Source of the DNA: CAWIMX01 sp963837345
GTDB lineage: Bacteria > Acidobacteriota > Vicinamibacteria > Vicinamibacterales > CAVVIG01
Assembly: GCA_963837345.1 (NCBI GenBank)
Contig: CAWIMX010000001.1
Location: 2,914,001-2,978,000 of the forward strand
Length of the DNA: 64,000 bases
Direction: 5' to 3'
Shown here one piece after another: positions 38,978-47,738 of the stretch. The translations under genes were made by a program, and so were the position numbers. Under the pieces are notes generated by a model that saw only the letters and a program-made list of their open reading frames with translations, made no database searches and had not been told where the DNA came from. Every line of letters starts with the position of its first letter. The stretch's first letter is position 1.

Positions 38978-41108
38978 ATGTCGCCAGCCTTGCGTCGGCT
39001 GTCGTTCGCCTTCACGGCCGTCGCCGTGTGTACGGTGGCCGGGCGGCTGTCGCAGCCGTCGGCTCAGGCGCGCGTGCCGTCGGTGGCCGCCGGCGAATGG
39101 CCATCCTACGCGGGCGATCTCCGCAACTTTCACTACTCGCCGCTCGACGAGATCACGGCCGCCAACTTCGGTCGACTCGAACTGGCCTGGCGGTTCAAGA
39201 CCGACGCGCTCGGCCCGCGGCCGGAATACAAGCTCGAAGGCACGCCGCTCATGGTGAACGGCGTGCTCTATGCCACGGCGGGCACCCGTCGATCGGTCGT
39301 CGCGCTGGATGCCGCCACCGGGGAGCTCCTGTGGGCGCACAGCGAGCGCGAAGGCGCGCGCAGCGCCGCGTCCCCCCGCCAGCTGTCTGGAAGAGGTCTC
39401 GCGTACTGGACCGACGGCCGGGGCGACGAGCGCATCCTCTACGTCACGATCGGGTACCGCCTGGTGGCGCTCGACGCGAAGACGGGCGCGCGGATCGGCG
39501 GCTTCGGGCGGGATGGCCGCGTGGATCTGAAAGACGGCGTGGTGTTCGGCAACGATCAGCCGATCGATCCGGTCGCCGGAGAGATCGGCCTCCACGCCGC
39601 GCCCGCGGTCACGCGCGACGGAATCGTGCTCGTCGGCTCCGCCTTCCGCGAAGGGCGCACGCCGCGGACGCACAACAACACGAAGGGCTCGGTGCGGGCC
39701 TTCGACGTGCGGACGGGGCGCCGGCTCTGGACGTTCAACACGATTCCCCGCCCCGGCGAGTTCGGCAACGACACGTGGCTGAACGACTCGTGGGCCGTGA
39801 ACGGCAACACCGGGGTCTGGAACCAGATCGCCGTGGACGAAGACCTGGGCCTCGCATACCTCCCCGTTGAAACGCCTTCGTCGGACTTCTACGGCGGCCA
39901 CCGCCCGGGCGACAACCTGTTTGCCGAAAGCCTCGTCGCGGTCGACTACAAGACGGGCCGGCGGAGGTGGCACTTCCAGCTCGTGCACCATCCGCTCTGG
40001 AACATGGACATCGCCACGGCGCCGATCCTCGCGGACATCGCCGTCGACGGACGACCGATCAAAGCCGTCACCATCCAGGGCAAGCAGGCGTTCATGTACG
40101 TGTTCGATCGCGTGACCGGCGAGCCCGTGTGGCCGATCGAGGAGCGGCCCGTCGAGCAGGGCCGCGTGCCGGGCGAGCGGTATTCGCCCACGCAGCCCTT
40201 CCCGAGCCGCCCGCCCGCCTACGACGTGCAGGGCGTCACCGTCGACCACCTGATCGACTTCACGCCGGCGCTGCGCGAGGAAGCGATTGCGAACCTGTCG
40301 GCGTACGCCCTGGGCGGCGTCTTCACGCCGCCGGTCGTGAGCCGCGAGGGCGGCCCGATTGCCGGGTTCCGGTCGTCGGGCGGAACCAACTGGCCCGGCG
40401 CGTCGTTCGACCCCGAAACGCACATCGCCTACGTCCCGTCCTTCATCTCCCTCCTGGCGTTCGGGCTGCTTCCGCCGCCGAACCGGGCGTTCTCCGACAT
40501 CGACTACGTCGAGGGGACAGTCCTCACCGGCGTGCAGTACATCGCGGGGCCCGGCGAAGATGCGGGCGCCGACGCGCCGCCCGGAGGCGGCCGCGGCTCG
40601 GCGTCCGAACCGCCGTCCGCCGGCCGCGGCGGCGCGTCGCGCGCGCCGGTGAGCGCGGCCCCCCCGGCCCGGCGCGCCAGTCTCAACCCGCAGGGCCTGC
40701 CGTTCATGAAGCCGCCGTACGGGAAGATCACGGCGATCGATCTCGATCGCGGGGAGATTGTCTGGAGCGTGGCGCACGGCGAGACGCCCGACGGCGTCCG
40801 GACGAATCCCGCCCTCGCCGGGCTCACCATCCCGCGCACGGGTCAGTCGGGCGCGATTGGCGCGCTCGTGACGAAGACGCTCGTGATCGCGGGCGACCCG
40901 CTCGTGACGGCGCCCGGCGGCCGTCCGCGCGGCGCGATGCTGCGGGCCTACGACAAGCGGACAGGCCGGGAAGTGGGAACCGTGTTCATGCCGGCGCCGC
41001 AGAGCGGGACGCCCATGACCTATCGGGCGGGAGACAGACAGTACATTGTCGTGGCCGTGAGCGGCGGCAACTATTCAGGCGAGTACCCTGGCGTTTCGCC
41101 TGCCCTGA
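38978..41108 (+). CDS. PQQ-dependent dehydrogenase (quinoprotein), one-base frameshift at the end
   Basis: A periplasmic eight-bladed propeller dehydrogenase of about 709 residues after a signal peptide (ATG 38978, CGAGGAG upstream). It has W-P-S-Y-A-G-D-L-R-N-F-H-Y-S-P-L-D near the start, then T-P-L-M-V-N-G-V-L-Y, W-T-F-N-T-I-P-R-P-G-E-F-G, H-H-P-L-W-N-M-D and repeated P-P-Y-G-K-I-T-A-I-D-L blades. A Gly/Ala/Pro/Arg-rich insert of about 45 residues lies before the last blades. At 41086-41088 one extra C shifts the frame after G-G-N-Y-S-G-E-Y; removing it gives L-A-F-R-L-P and a stop at 41108, the usual end. The uncorrected frame runs on against the HupE-like gene to 42664. Confidence 0.9.
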
Positions 41109-41113
41109 CGGTC

Positions 41114-42460
41114 CTACTCGACGGCGGGTTCTTCCTCGGCCGCCGCCGTCGGACGGCGCAGCACCTGAAGGAGCCACGCGGCGCCGGCGAGCGCGACGAT
41201 CAACATCAGCCACCGCAGCAGGGACGCCATGAAGGCGGCGTCGAACGCGGGCATGGCAATCGGGAACTGCCGCAGCACGGCCCAGCGATCCGTCATCCAG
41301 TGCCAGGCGGTGTGGGCGACGAGCGCCGACAGGATGATCGTGCCCATGCGCTCGGCGACGGCATAGCGGAAGAGCAGGTCCAGCGCCGGGATGACCACAA
41401 TCAGCACCGACAGCTGGCCGAGCTCGACGCCGATGTTGAACGAGAGGAGCGACGTCAGCAGGTGCGTCCCGGCGAACTGCAGCGTCTGCCGGAGCGCGAA
41501 CGAGAAGCCGAAGCCGTGCACCAGGCCGAAGCCGAACGTCATCAGCCAGCGACGCTTCGGGTGCTCGACGGCGATGTTCTCGAGCGCCATGTACACGATC
41601 GACGTGGCGATCAGCGTTTCGATGAGCGGAGGGAACCAGAGCGCGCTCGGGGCCATGTCGTAGGCCGAGGCGATGAGCGTAATCGAGTGCGCGACGGTGA
41701 ACGCCGTAATCACCGGGACCAGCCCGCGAAGCCGGCGGAACGGGATGATCAGGCAGAAGAGAAACAGCAGATGGTCGGTGCCGCTCAGGATATGTTCGAA
41801 CCCCATCTGCACGAACCGCCAGGCGGCCTGGTACCACTGCGGATTCAGGCGCACCAGCCCGGGATCGCCTTCGTACTCGAACGCGCGGATCGTGCCGTTC
41901 GGCAGGATGTAGCGCAGCACGGTCACCACGCGCAGGCCCAGACGTCCGAACTTCGGGTGAATCGCGAACCGGGCATCCGCCGACTGGATCCGGTACTCGA
42001 ACAAGGCGTCGAGAGTGCCCTGGTTGCGGTACATGTCGGTGTCGTTGGTGAGGGCGGGGCCCGTCACGCGCGCCAGCGCGTCGTCGTAGGAGTCGAACGA
42101 CTTGTCGGAGGGCAGCGAGGCGCGCACGCTCACGACGCGGGGGTATTCGAGCCGCGTGCCGCCTTCGTACAGCTCCATGTTGTCGGCCAGCCAGAGCGTC
42201 GAGGCGTCGTAGAGGAACGGCTGAATCTTGTCGAGGTCGAGGATTTCGGCGGTCCGCATCGGCCAGTCGACGTCGAGCATCGAGGCGAGCGGCACGCGGA
42301 CGAGGAGGTGCGCCACCTGCCCTTCGGGCTTGAGGAAGACCTGAATCGTGACGTCGGCCGGAATCTCGTGAGCCGACGGCGCCGCGGCGGCACCGATCAC
42401 CAGGACCGCGGCGAGCGCCGCGACCAGCCGACGGCCGGCCGTTCGGGAAATGGCTTGCAC
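41114..42460 (-). CDS. HupE/UreJ-like membrane protein
   Basis: About 448 residues. A signal peptide is followed by a soluble external domain beginning H-E-I-P-A-D-V-T-I-Q-V-F-L-K, then a C-terminal membrane domain with about seven helices: G-F-E-H-I-L-S-G-T-D-H-L-L-F-L, F-T-V-A-H-S-I-T-L and F-G-L-V-H-G-F-G-F. The conserved His and Asp resemble HupE/UreJ nickel permeases, so metal transport is possible but unproven for this two-domain form. GTG 42460 is favoured because GGAG lies eight bases before it. It ends six bases from the corrected PQQ enzyme stop. Confidence 0.85.
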   Translation of the reverse strand: MQAISRTAGRRLVAALAAVLVIGAAAAPSAHEIPADVTIQVFLKPEGQVAHLLVRVPLASMLDVDWPMRTAEILDLDKIQPFLYDASTLWLADNMELYEGGTRLEYPRVVSVRASLPSDKSFDSYDDALARVTGPALTNDTDMYRNQGTLDALFEYRIQSADARFAIHPKFGRLGLRVVTVLRYILPNGTIRAFEYEGDPGLVRLNPQWYQAAWRFVQMGFEHILSGTDHLLFLFCLIIPFRRLRGLVPVITAFTVAHSITLIASAYDMAPSALWFPPLIETLIATSIVYMALENIAVEHPKRRWLMTFGFGLVHGFGFSFALRQTLQFAGTHLLTSLLSFNIGVELGQLSVLIVVIPALDLLFRYAVAERMGTIILSALVAHTAWHWMTDRWAVLRQFPIAMPAFDAAFMASLLRWLMLIVALAGAAWLLQVLRRPTAAAEEEPAVE

Positions 42461-42660
42461 GGGCACGTCTCCGGAAGGTCTCTCAGCGTACCCGGGTTGG
42501 CGGGCGCTGACAAGGGGCGTTCTCGAATGGGGCGCGCGGCGGCGGCGGCGACACTTTTTCACAATCGAGGTCCCCGTTCGATCCGCGCATGGAGGCGTAT
42601 ACTGAACCGCTTGCGAACAGCCTTGCCGCGGTCGCGGGCCGCGTGCGAAGGAGGAGGTGT

Positions 42661-43761
42661 ATGAGGCGGACCGGTATTGTCTCGGTACATGCAGCCGTGC
42701 TTCTCTGCCTGGGCGCCGTCGTCGGCGCGCAGGCTCCGACCTTACGGGTCGATCCCCTGTGGCCGAAACCGCTGGGCAATCATCAGATCCTGGGCTCGGT
42801 CACCGGCGTGGCCGTCGACGCACAGGATCACATCTGGGTGACGCAACGCGGCCTGGACTCGCTCCAGAACAACGAAAAGGGTCCGACGCTGACGCCGTGG
42901 GCCAGCGAGTGCTGCTTCTCGGCGCCGCAGGTGCTCGAGTTCGATCAGTCCGGCGCCGTGATGAACCACTGGGGCGGGCCGGGGCAGGGCTATGACTGGC
43001 CGCTGAATCCGTCTGGTCTGGCGATCGACGGTCAGGGCAACATCTGGATCGCCGCCGCCGGCAACGATCCGCCGCCGGCCGGGCGTGGCCGCGGCCGGGC
43101 AGGCGCCACGCCGCCGCCTCCGCCTCCAGCCGACGCGCAGGTGCTGAAGTTCTCGCCGACCGGCCAGTTCCAGATGCAGATCGGCAAGCCGGGCCAGACG
43201 AGCGGCGGCGACGCCGCACTCGACCGTCCGGCGGGCGTCGCGGTGGATTCGGCCGCCAACGAAGTCTTCGTGGCCGACGGCTACGGCAGCCACCATCGGG
43301 TCGCGGTGTTCGACGCGCGCACCGGCGCCTTCAAGCGGCAGTGGAGCGCCAACGGCGCGAAGCCGTTCGGCGACGTCTCCTGCGTGCACATCGCGAAGGA
43401 CGGCATGGTGTACGTCTGCGACCGCACGAACAACCGCGTGCAGGTGTTCCAGAAGAACGGCACCTTCGTGAAGGAAGGCGTCGTGTCCACGACGACCAAG
43501 GGCAGAGGAGCGGCCTGGGACGTGGCGTTTTCGAGCGATCCCCAGCAGCGGCTGCTGTTCGTGGCCGACGGCACCGACGAGACGGTGATCGTCCTGCAGC
43601 GCGACACCCTCGCCAAGGTCGGCAGTTTCGGCGACGGCGGGCGGTTGCCGGGCCACTTCTACGGCGTCGGCAGCGTGGCGGTGGATTCGCGCGGCAACGT
43701 CTACACGGGTGAGAATCTCGAAGGGAAGCGCGTCCAGAAATGGATGCCCCAGGGCCGATGA
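42661..43761 (+). CDS. NHL-repeat beta-propeller protein, type A
   Basis: A 366-residue exported propeller similar to the lyase (PAL) half of peptidylglycine alpha-amidating enzyme. A signal peptide is followed by S-V-T-G-V-A-V-D-A-Q-D-H-I-W-V and further NHL blades (G-L-A-I-D-G-Q-G-N-I-W-I, V-F-V-A-D-G-Y-G, M-V-Y-V-C-D-R-T-N-N-R-V-Q-V-F). Adjacent cysteines occur in S-E-C-C-F-S-A-P, with further Cys in V-S-C-V-H and Y-V-C-D. A Gly/Arg/Pro-rich loop (about residues 140-165) interrupts a blade. AAGGAGGAGG precedes ATG. It is the first of four array members; the activity is unknown. Confidence 0.88.
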   Translation: MRRTGIVSVHAAVLLCLGAVVGAQAPTLRVDPLWPKPLGNHQILGSVTGVAVDAQDHIWVTQRGLDSLQNNEKGPTLTPWASECCFSAPQVLEFDQSGAVMNHWGGPGQGYDWPLNPSGLAIDGQGNIWIAAAGNDPPPAGRGRGRAGATPPPPPPADAQVLKFSPTGQFQMQIGKPGQTSGGDAALDRPAGVAVDSAANEVFVADGYGSHHRVAVFDARTGAFKRQWSANGAKPFGDVSCVHIAKDGMVYVCDRTNNRVQVFQKNGTFVKEGVVSTTTKGRGAAWDVAFSSDPQQRLLFVADGTDETVIVLQRDTLAKVGSFGDGGRLPGHFYGVGSVAVDSRGNVYTGENLEGKRVQKWMPQGR

Positions 43762-43790
43762 CGTCCGGACCGTTCGATAGAGGAGGCAGC

Positions 43791-44978
43791 ATGATGCGGA
43801 AACGAGATCTGGTCATCGGCGCCGGAGTGATCGCGCTCCTCGGCGCGCTCGGCGCCGGGCAGCGGGCGCTCGAGAAGACGGCCCACGCCCAGCAGGCGTC
43901 GGGCACCGTGATGGCCCCGAAGTTCGAAGTCGATCCGATGTTCCCCAAGCCGTTGCCGAACCACTGGTATCAGGGCATGTCGATCGGCGTGTCGGTCGAC
44001 AGCAACGACCACATCTGGATCGTGCACCGGCCCGACAGCCTCTCGCCGGCCGAAGCGGCCCTCGATGAGGGCACGGGCGCGTGCTGCGCCAAGGCCCCGC
44101 CCATCCTCGAGTTCGATCAGCAGGGCAACCTGCTCGAGCACTGGGGCGGCAGCGACGGCCCCGGCTACAAGTGGCCGTCGTCGAACCATGGCATCGACGT
44201 GGACGCGAAGGGCAACGTCTGGATTGGCGGGAACGGCGGCGGGGACGGCGAGGTGCTCGAGTTCACGCACGACGGCAAGTTCATCAAGAAGATCGGCGAC
44301 GTGGGCGTGACCGCCGACAGCAACAGCACCACGCACTTCCTGCAGGTCGCCAAGGTTTTCATCGACGACAAGAACAACGAGGTGTACGTCGCCGACGGCT
44401 ACGGCAACAAGCGCGTGGCCGTGATCGACGAGAACACGGGCGCCTTCAAGCGCTTCTGGGGCGCGTACGGCCACAAGCCCGACGACACGAACCTCGGCCG
44501 CTACGATCCCACCGCGCCGCCCGCGCAGCAGTTCCGCAACCCGGTGCACTGCGCCGAGCTCTCGAATGACAACCTGGTGTACGTCTGCGACCGCGTCAAC
44601 GACCGAATCCAGGTGTTCCAGAAGGACGGCAAGTTCGTGAAGGAAGCCTGGGTGTCGAAGAATACGCTCGGCGACGGATCGGTCTGGGATATCGCGTTCT
44701 CGACCGATCCGCAGCAGAAGTACATCTACCTGGCCGACGGTCACGACGAGAAGGTCTGGATTCTCGACCGGCAGTCGCTCGAGATCCTCACGAGCTTCGG
44801 CGACGGCGGCCGTCAGCCCGGCCAGTTCTACGCCGTGCACAGCATCGCCGTCGACTCGAAGGGCAACATCTACACCACCGAAACCTATGATGGCCGCCGC
44901 CTCCAGCGCTTCCTCTATAAGGGGATCCAGTCGGTGCCGCGCGGCGATCAGGGCACGGTCTGGCCGTCGGGGAACTGA
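43791..44978 (+). CDS. NHL-repeat beta-propeller protein, type B
   Basis: A 395-residue exported or anchored propeller, distinct from type A but with the same fold. It has S-I-G-V-S-V-D-S-N-D-H-I-W-I-V-H-R-P-D-S-L, G-A-C-C-A-K-A-P-P-I-L-E-F-D, H-W-G-G-S-D-G-P-G-Y, V-H-C-A-E-L and V-Y-V-C-D-R-V-N-D-R-I-Q-V-F. The two adjacent cysteines and the two single ones match type A. AGGAGG precedes ATG 43791; the stop of type A lies 29 bases upstream. Likely a partner of type A. Confidence 0.88.
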   Translation: MMRKRDLVIGAGVIALLGALGAGQRALEKTAHAQQASGTVMAPKFEVDPMFPKPLPNHWYQGMSIGVSVDSNDHIWIVHRPDSLSPAEAALDEGTGACCAKAPPILEFDQQGNLLEHWGGSDGPGYKWPSSNHGIDVDAKGNVWIGGNGGGDGEVLEFTHDGKFIKKIGDVGVTADSNSTTHFLQVAKVFIDDKNNEVYVADGYGNKRVAVIDENTGAFKRFWGAYGHKPDDTNLGRYDPTAPPAQQFRNPVHCAELSNDNLVYVCDRVNDRIQVFQKDGKFVKEAWVSKNTLGDGSVWDIAFSTDPQQKYIYLADGHDEKVWILDRQSLEILTSFGDGGRQPGQFYAVHSIAVDSKGNIYTTETYDGRRLQRFLYKGIQSVPRGDQGTVWPSGN

Positions 44979-45002
44979 GGAACCCGGGACCTGAGGAGCT
45001 GA

Positions 45003-45026
45003 GGAACCGGGGGCGACCCCGGTTCC
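45003..45026. terminator. hairpin between the two NHL modules
   Basis: A perfect 10-bp stem (ggaaccgggg/ccccggttcc) around loop gcga, 25 bases after the first type B gene. There is no T-run. It could reduce read-through between the two gene pairs. Confidence 0.5.
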
Positions 45027-45105
45027 CGGCTCGCATCTCTCAAGGGACGGCTCAGGGCTGATTTTCGGTCATTTCCCTGACATTTCTCCCGCCTTGACGA
45101 CCTCC

Positions 45106-45133
45106 TTGCGATCCTGACGAACCGCCGTATACT
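45106..45133 (+). promoter_or_regulatory. candidate promoter of the second NHL module
   Basis: TTGCGA (45106-45111) and TATACT (45128-45133) with a 16-base spacer, about 60 bases before ATG 45195. A similar tatact (42597-42602) lies about 60 bases before the first type A gene, so the two modules may be controlled alike. Confidence 0.5.
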
Positions 45134-45194
45134 TACACCTCTCGCAGGTCGCCCTACCCGTGCGCCGCTCGGCCGCGGATTGAGGAGGAGGGGT

Positions 45195-46388
45195 ATGAGT
45201 CGGACGCGTACCGTTTTCCTTGCGGCGGGTTTGGCCGCGCTTCTGGTCGGTGTGGGCCAGGCCCAGGCCCCGGCGCTCCGCGTGCAGCCGCTCTGGCCGC
45301 AGCCGATGCCCGACCACCAGGTGTTCGGCTCGATCACCGGCGTCGCCGTGGACGCCCAGGATCATGTCTGGGTCGTGCACCGCGGTGCGGATTCACTCGA
45401 AGGCAACGAGAAGGGCATGCTGCTCTCGCCGCCCAGCTCGTCGGTCTGCTGCGCCGCCGCGCCGTTCATCGTCGAGTTCGACGCCGACGGCAAACGGATG
45501 GCCGGCTTCGGTGGCAAGGGCGCGGGTTACGACTGGCCGACCGTGCCCGGCGGCATCGCGGTGGACAGTGGCGGCAACGTGTGGGTGACCGGCGCCGGCT
45601 ACGATCCGGCGCCTCCGGCCGCCCGCGGCGGCCGCGCCGGACGGGGCGCCGCCGCTCCCGCGCCCCCGCCGCAGGACGCGCAGGTGCTGAAGTTCTCGGG
45701 TGCCGGCAAGTTCCTGATGCAGATCGGCAAGCCGGGCCAGATGGAAGGCCCCGACAGCCAGACGACGCTCAACCGGCCGGCGGGCGTTGCCGTCGATACC
45801 GCGGCCAATGAAGTGTACGTGGCCGACAGCGGCAACCACCGCGTCGTGGTGTTCGACGCGAACACCGGCGCCTACAAGCGGCACTGGGGCGGCACGGGCG
45901 ACAAGCCGACGGCAGCCGGCGGCGGCGCTTACAGCGCCGGCGCGGCGCCCGGCCGACAGTTCCGCGACGTGTCCTGCGTGCACATCTCGCGCGACAACAT
46001 GGTCTATGTCTGCGATCAGAACAGCGACCGCATCCAGGTGTTCCAGAAGAACGGCACGTTCGTGAAGGAAGGCCAGCTGCGCAAGACCGTCACGGGCGCG
46101 ACTGTCGAGGGCCAGTTCGGCACGATCGCCGCGTACGGCTCGGTCTGGGATCTGGCTTTCTCGAGCGATCCGCAGCAGCGCTACCTGTACGTCGCCGACG
46201 GCCTCGACAAGATGGTCCTGGTCGTCGACCGCAACACCCTCGCCGAGGCCGGCACCATCGGCAGCGGCGGGCGGTATCCCGGGCAGTTCCTGCTGCCCAG
46301 CACCGTGGCGAGCGACTCGCGTGGCAACCTCTACGTCGGCGAGCAGCACCACGGCAAGCGCGTGCAGAAGTTCGTGCCGGCTCGGTAG
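45195..46388 (+). CDS. NHL-repeat beta-propeller protein, type A paralogue
   Basis: A 397-residue homologue of the protein at 42661. It shares Q-A-P-x-L-R-V-x-P-L-W-P, S-I-T-G-V-A-V-D-A-Q-D-H-V-W-V, S-L-E-G-N-E-K-G, V-C-C-A-A-A-P and V-S-C-V-H-I, Y-V-C-D-Q. A Gly/Ala/Pro/Arg-rich loop (A-R-G-G-R-A-G-R-G) sits at the same place as in the first copy, and an extra loop T-A-A-G-G-G-A-Y-S-A-G follows the propeller middle. GAGGAGGAGGGG is the ribosome site. The leader shares a 14-base string with the following gene. Confidence 0.88.
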   Translation: MSRTRTVFLAAGLAALLVGVGQAQAPALRVQPLWPQPMPDHQVFGSITGVAVDAQDHVWVVHRGADSLEGNEKGMLLSPPSSSVCCAAAPFIVEFDADGKRMAGFGGKGAGYDWPTVPGGIAVDSGGNVWVTGAGYDPAPPAARGGRAGRGAAAPAPPPQDAQVLKFSGAGKFLMQIGKPGQMEGPDSQTTLNRPAGVAVDTAANEVYVADSGNHRVVVFDANTGAYKRHWGGTGDKPTAAGGGAYSAGAAPGRQFRDVSCVHISRDNMVYVCDQNSDRIQVFQKNGTFVKEGQLRKTVTGATVEGQFGTIAAYGSVWDLAFSSDPQQRYLYVADGLDKMVLVVDRNTLAEAGTIGSGGRYPGQFLLPSTVASDSRGNLYVGEQHHGKRVQKFVPAR

Positions 46389-46418
46389 GCCCTGGATCGC
46401 GGATTGAGGAGAACATTC

Positions 46419-47612
46419 ATGAAGGGAAAGCGCAACCTCCTGATTGGCGCGACGTTCGTGGCGCTCCTCGGCGCCCTCGGCGTCGGCCAGGCGCTGCTCG
46501 AGCGGACGGCGAACGCGCAGGCCGCCGGCTCCGTCATGGCGCCCTACTTCGAAGTCGATCCGACCTGGCCCAAACCCCTGCCGAACGGCTGGTATCAGGG
46601 GCAGACCATCGGCGTCGGCATCGATGCCAACGACCACGTCTGGATCATCCACCGCGCCGACTCCCTCGACGACGTCGAAGCGGCGGCCGACAAGGGCACA
46701 GCGGCGTGCTGCAAGATCGCCCCGCCCATCCTCGAGTTCGATCAGGAAGGCAACCTGCTTCGGCACTGGGGCGGCAGCGATGGGCCCGGCTACCAGTGGC
46801 CGTCGTCGAACCACGGGCTCACGGTGGACTACAAGGGCAACATCTGGATCGGCGGCAACGGCGGCGGCGACGGCAACATCATCAAGTTCACCCAGGACGG
46901 CAAGTTCCTGATGCAGGTGGGCAAGAAGGGCGTCGAAGCCGACAGCAACAGCACCGAGCACTTCTACATGGTGGCCAAGGCCATCGTCGACCCGCAGACC
47001 AACGAGGTGTTCGTCGCCGACGGCTACGGTAATCGCCGCGTCGCGGTCGTGGACGCCGACACCGGCGCCTTCAAGCGCTACTGGGGCGCCTACGGCAACA
47101 AGCCGGACGATGAGGCGGCGCGCGCGCTAGGTCGCTACTCGCCGGGCCAGGGGGCGCAGCAGCAGTTCCGCGGTCCGGTGCACTGCGCCATTCCGTCGGT
47201 GGACGGGCTCATTTACGTCTGCGACCGCACGAACGACCGGCTGCAGGTGTTCCGCCGCGACGGCACGTTCGTGAAGGAAATCTTCGTGATGCCCGATTCC
47301 CTGGGCGACGGCTCGACCTGGGACGTGGCTTTCTCGAAGGATCCGCAGCAGACCTACATGTATCTCGCCGACGGCCGGAACCAGAAGATCCACATCTTCA
47401 ACCGCGCCTCGCTCACCGAGTTGACGGCGTTCGGCGAGGGCGGCCACTACCCGGGCCAGTGGTATTCGCTGCACAGCATCGAGGTCGATTCGAAGGGCAA
47501 CCTGTACACGACCGAGACCTACCAGGGCCGCCGCGTCCAGCGGTTCATGTACAAAGGTCTGCGGCCCGTCACGTCCAAGATGCAGGGCGTGGTCTGGCCG
47601 TCGGCGCAGTAG
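46419..47612 (+). CDS. NHL-repeat beta-propeller protein, type B paralogue
   Basis: A 397-residue homologue of the protein at 43791, sharing the signal/anchor (L-L-I-G-A-T-F-V-A-L-L-G-A-L-G), the M-A-P-x-F-E-V-D-P block, D-A-N-D-H-V-W-I-I-H-R, A-C-C-K-I-A-P, H-W-G-G-S-D-G-P-G-Y, G-P-V-H-C-A-I and I-Y-V-C-D-R. It starts 30 bases after its type A partner and is followed by a strong terminator. It closes the A-B-A'-B' array. Confidence 0.88.
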   Translation: MKGKRNLLIGATFVALLGALGVGQALLERTANAQAAGSVMAPYFEVDPTWPKPLPNGWYQGQTIGVGIDANDHVWIIHRADSLDDVEAAADKGTAACCKIAPPILEFDQEGNLLRHWGGSDGPGYQWPSSNHGLTVDYKGNIWIGGNGGGDGNIIKFTQDGKFLMQVGKKGVEADSNSTEHFYMVAKAIVDPQTNEVFVADGYGNRRVAVVDADTGAFKRYWGAYGNKPDDEAARALGRYSPGQGAQQQFRGPVHCAIPSVDGLIYVCDRTNDRLQVFRRDGTFVKEIFVMPDSLGDGSTWDVAFSKDPQQTYMYLADGRNQKIHIFNRASLTELTAFGEGGHYPGQWYSLHSIEVDSKGNLYTTETYQGRRVQRFMYKGLRPVTSKMQGVVWPSAQ

Positions 47613-47635
47613 TCGCCAGTCGCCAGTCGCTGATC

Positions 47636-47674
47636 GGGCCGGTCGGGTCTCTTTGAGCCGACCGGCCCTTGTTT
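47636..47674 (+). terminator. rho-independent terminator after the NHL array
   Basis: An 11-bp perfect stem gggccggtcgg/ccgaccggccc (47636-47646, 47658-47668) followed by ttgttt. It lies 24 bases beyond the last NHL stop codon. Confidence 0.85.
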
Positions 47675-47738
47675 GGTACGCGCCTGACATTCGGAGACAC
47701 TCTTCAAGTCGAGCGGGCAGTATGATCTCCAGCCAACC

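Noticed and set aside
37679..40777. A 1,032-codon minus-strand frame
   Set aside because: Only the first 410 codons from GTG 38911 downstream encode the phosphodiesterase; the upstream part is antisense to the PQQ gene.
41109..42664. Extension of the PQQ dehydrogenase frame to 42664 (over 1,200 codons)
   Set aside because: The extra part is the antisense of the HupE-like gene and has no domain; one extra C at 41086-41088 explains the missed stop at 41108.
47611..47631. Triple agtcgcc tandem repeat after the last NHL gene
   Set aside because: Only three copies of a 7-mer, with no second site; not a CRISPR or regulatory array by itself.
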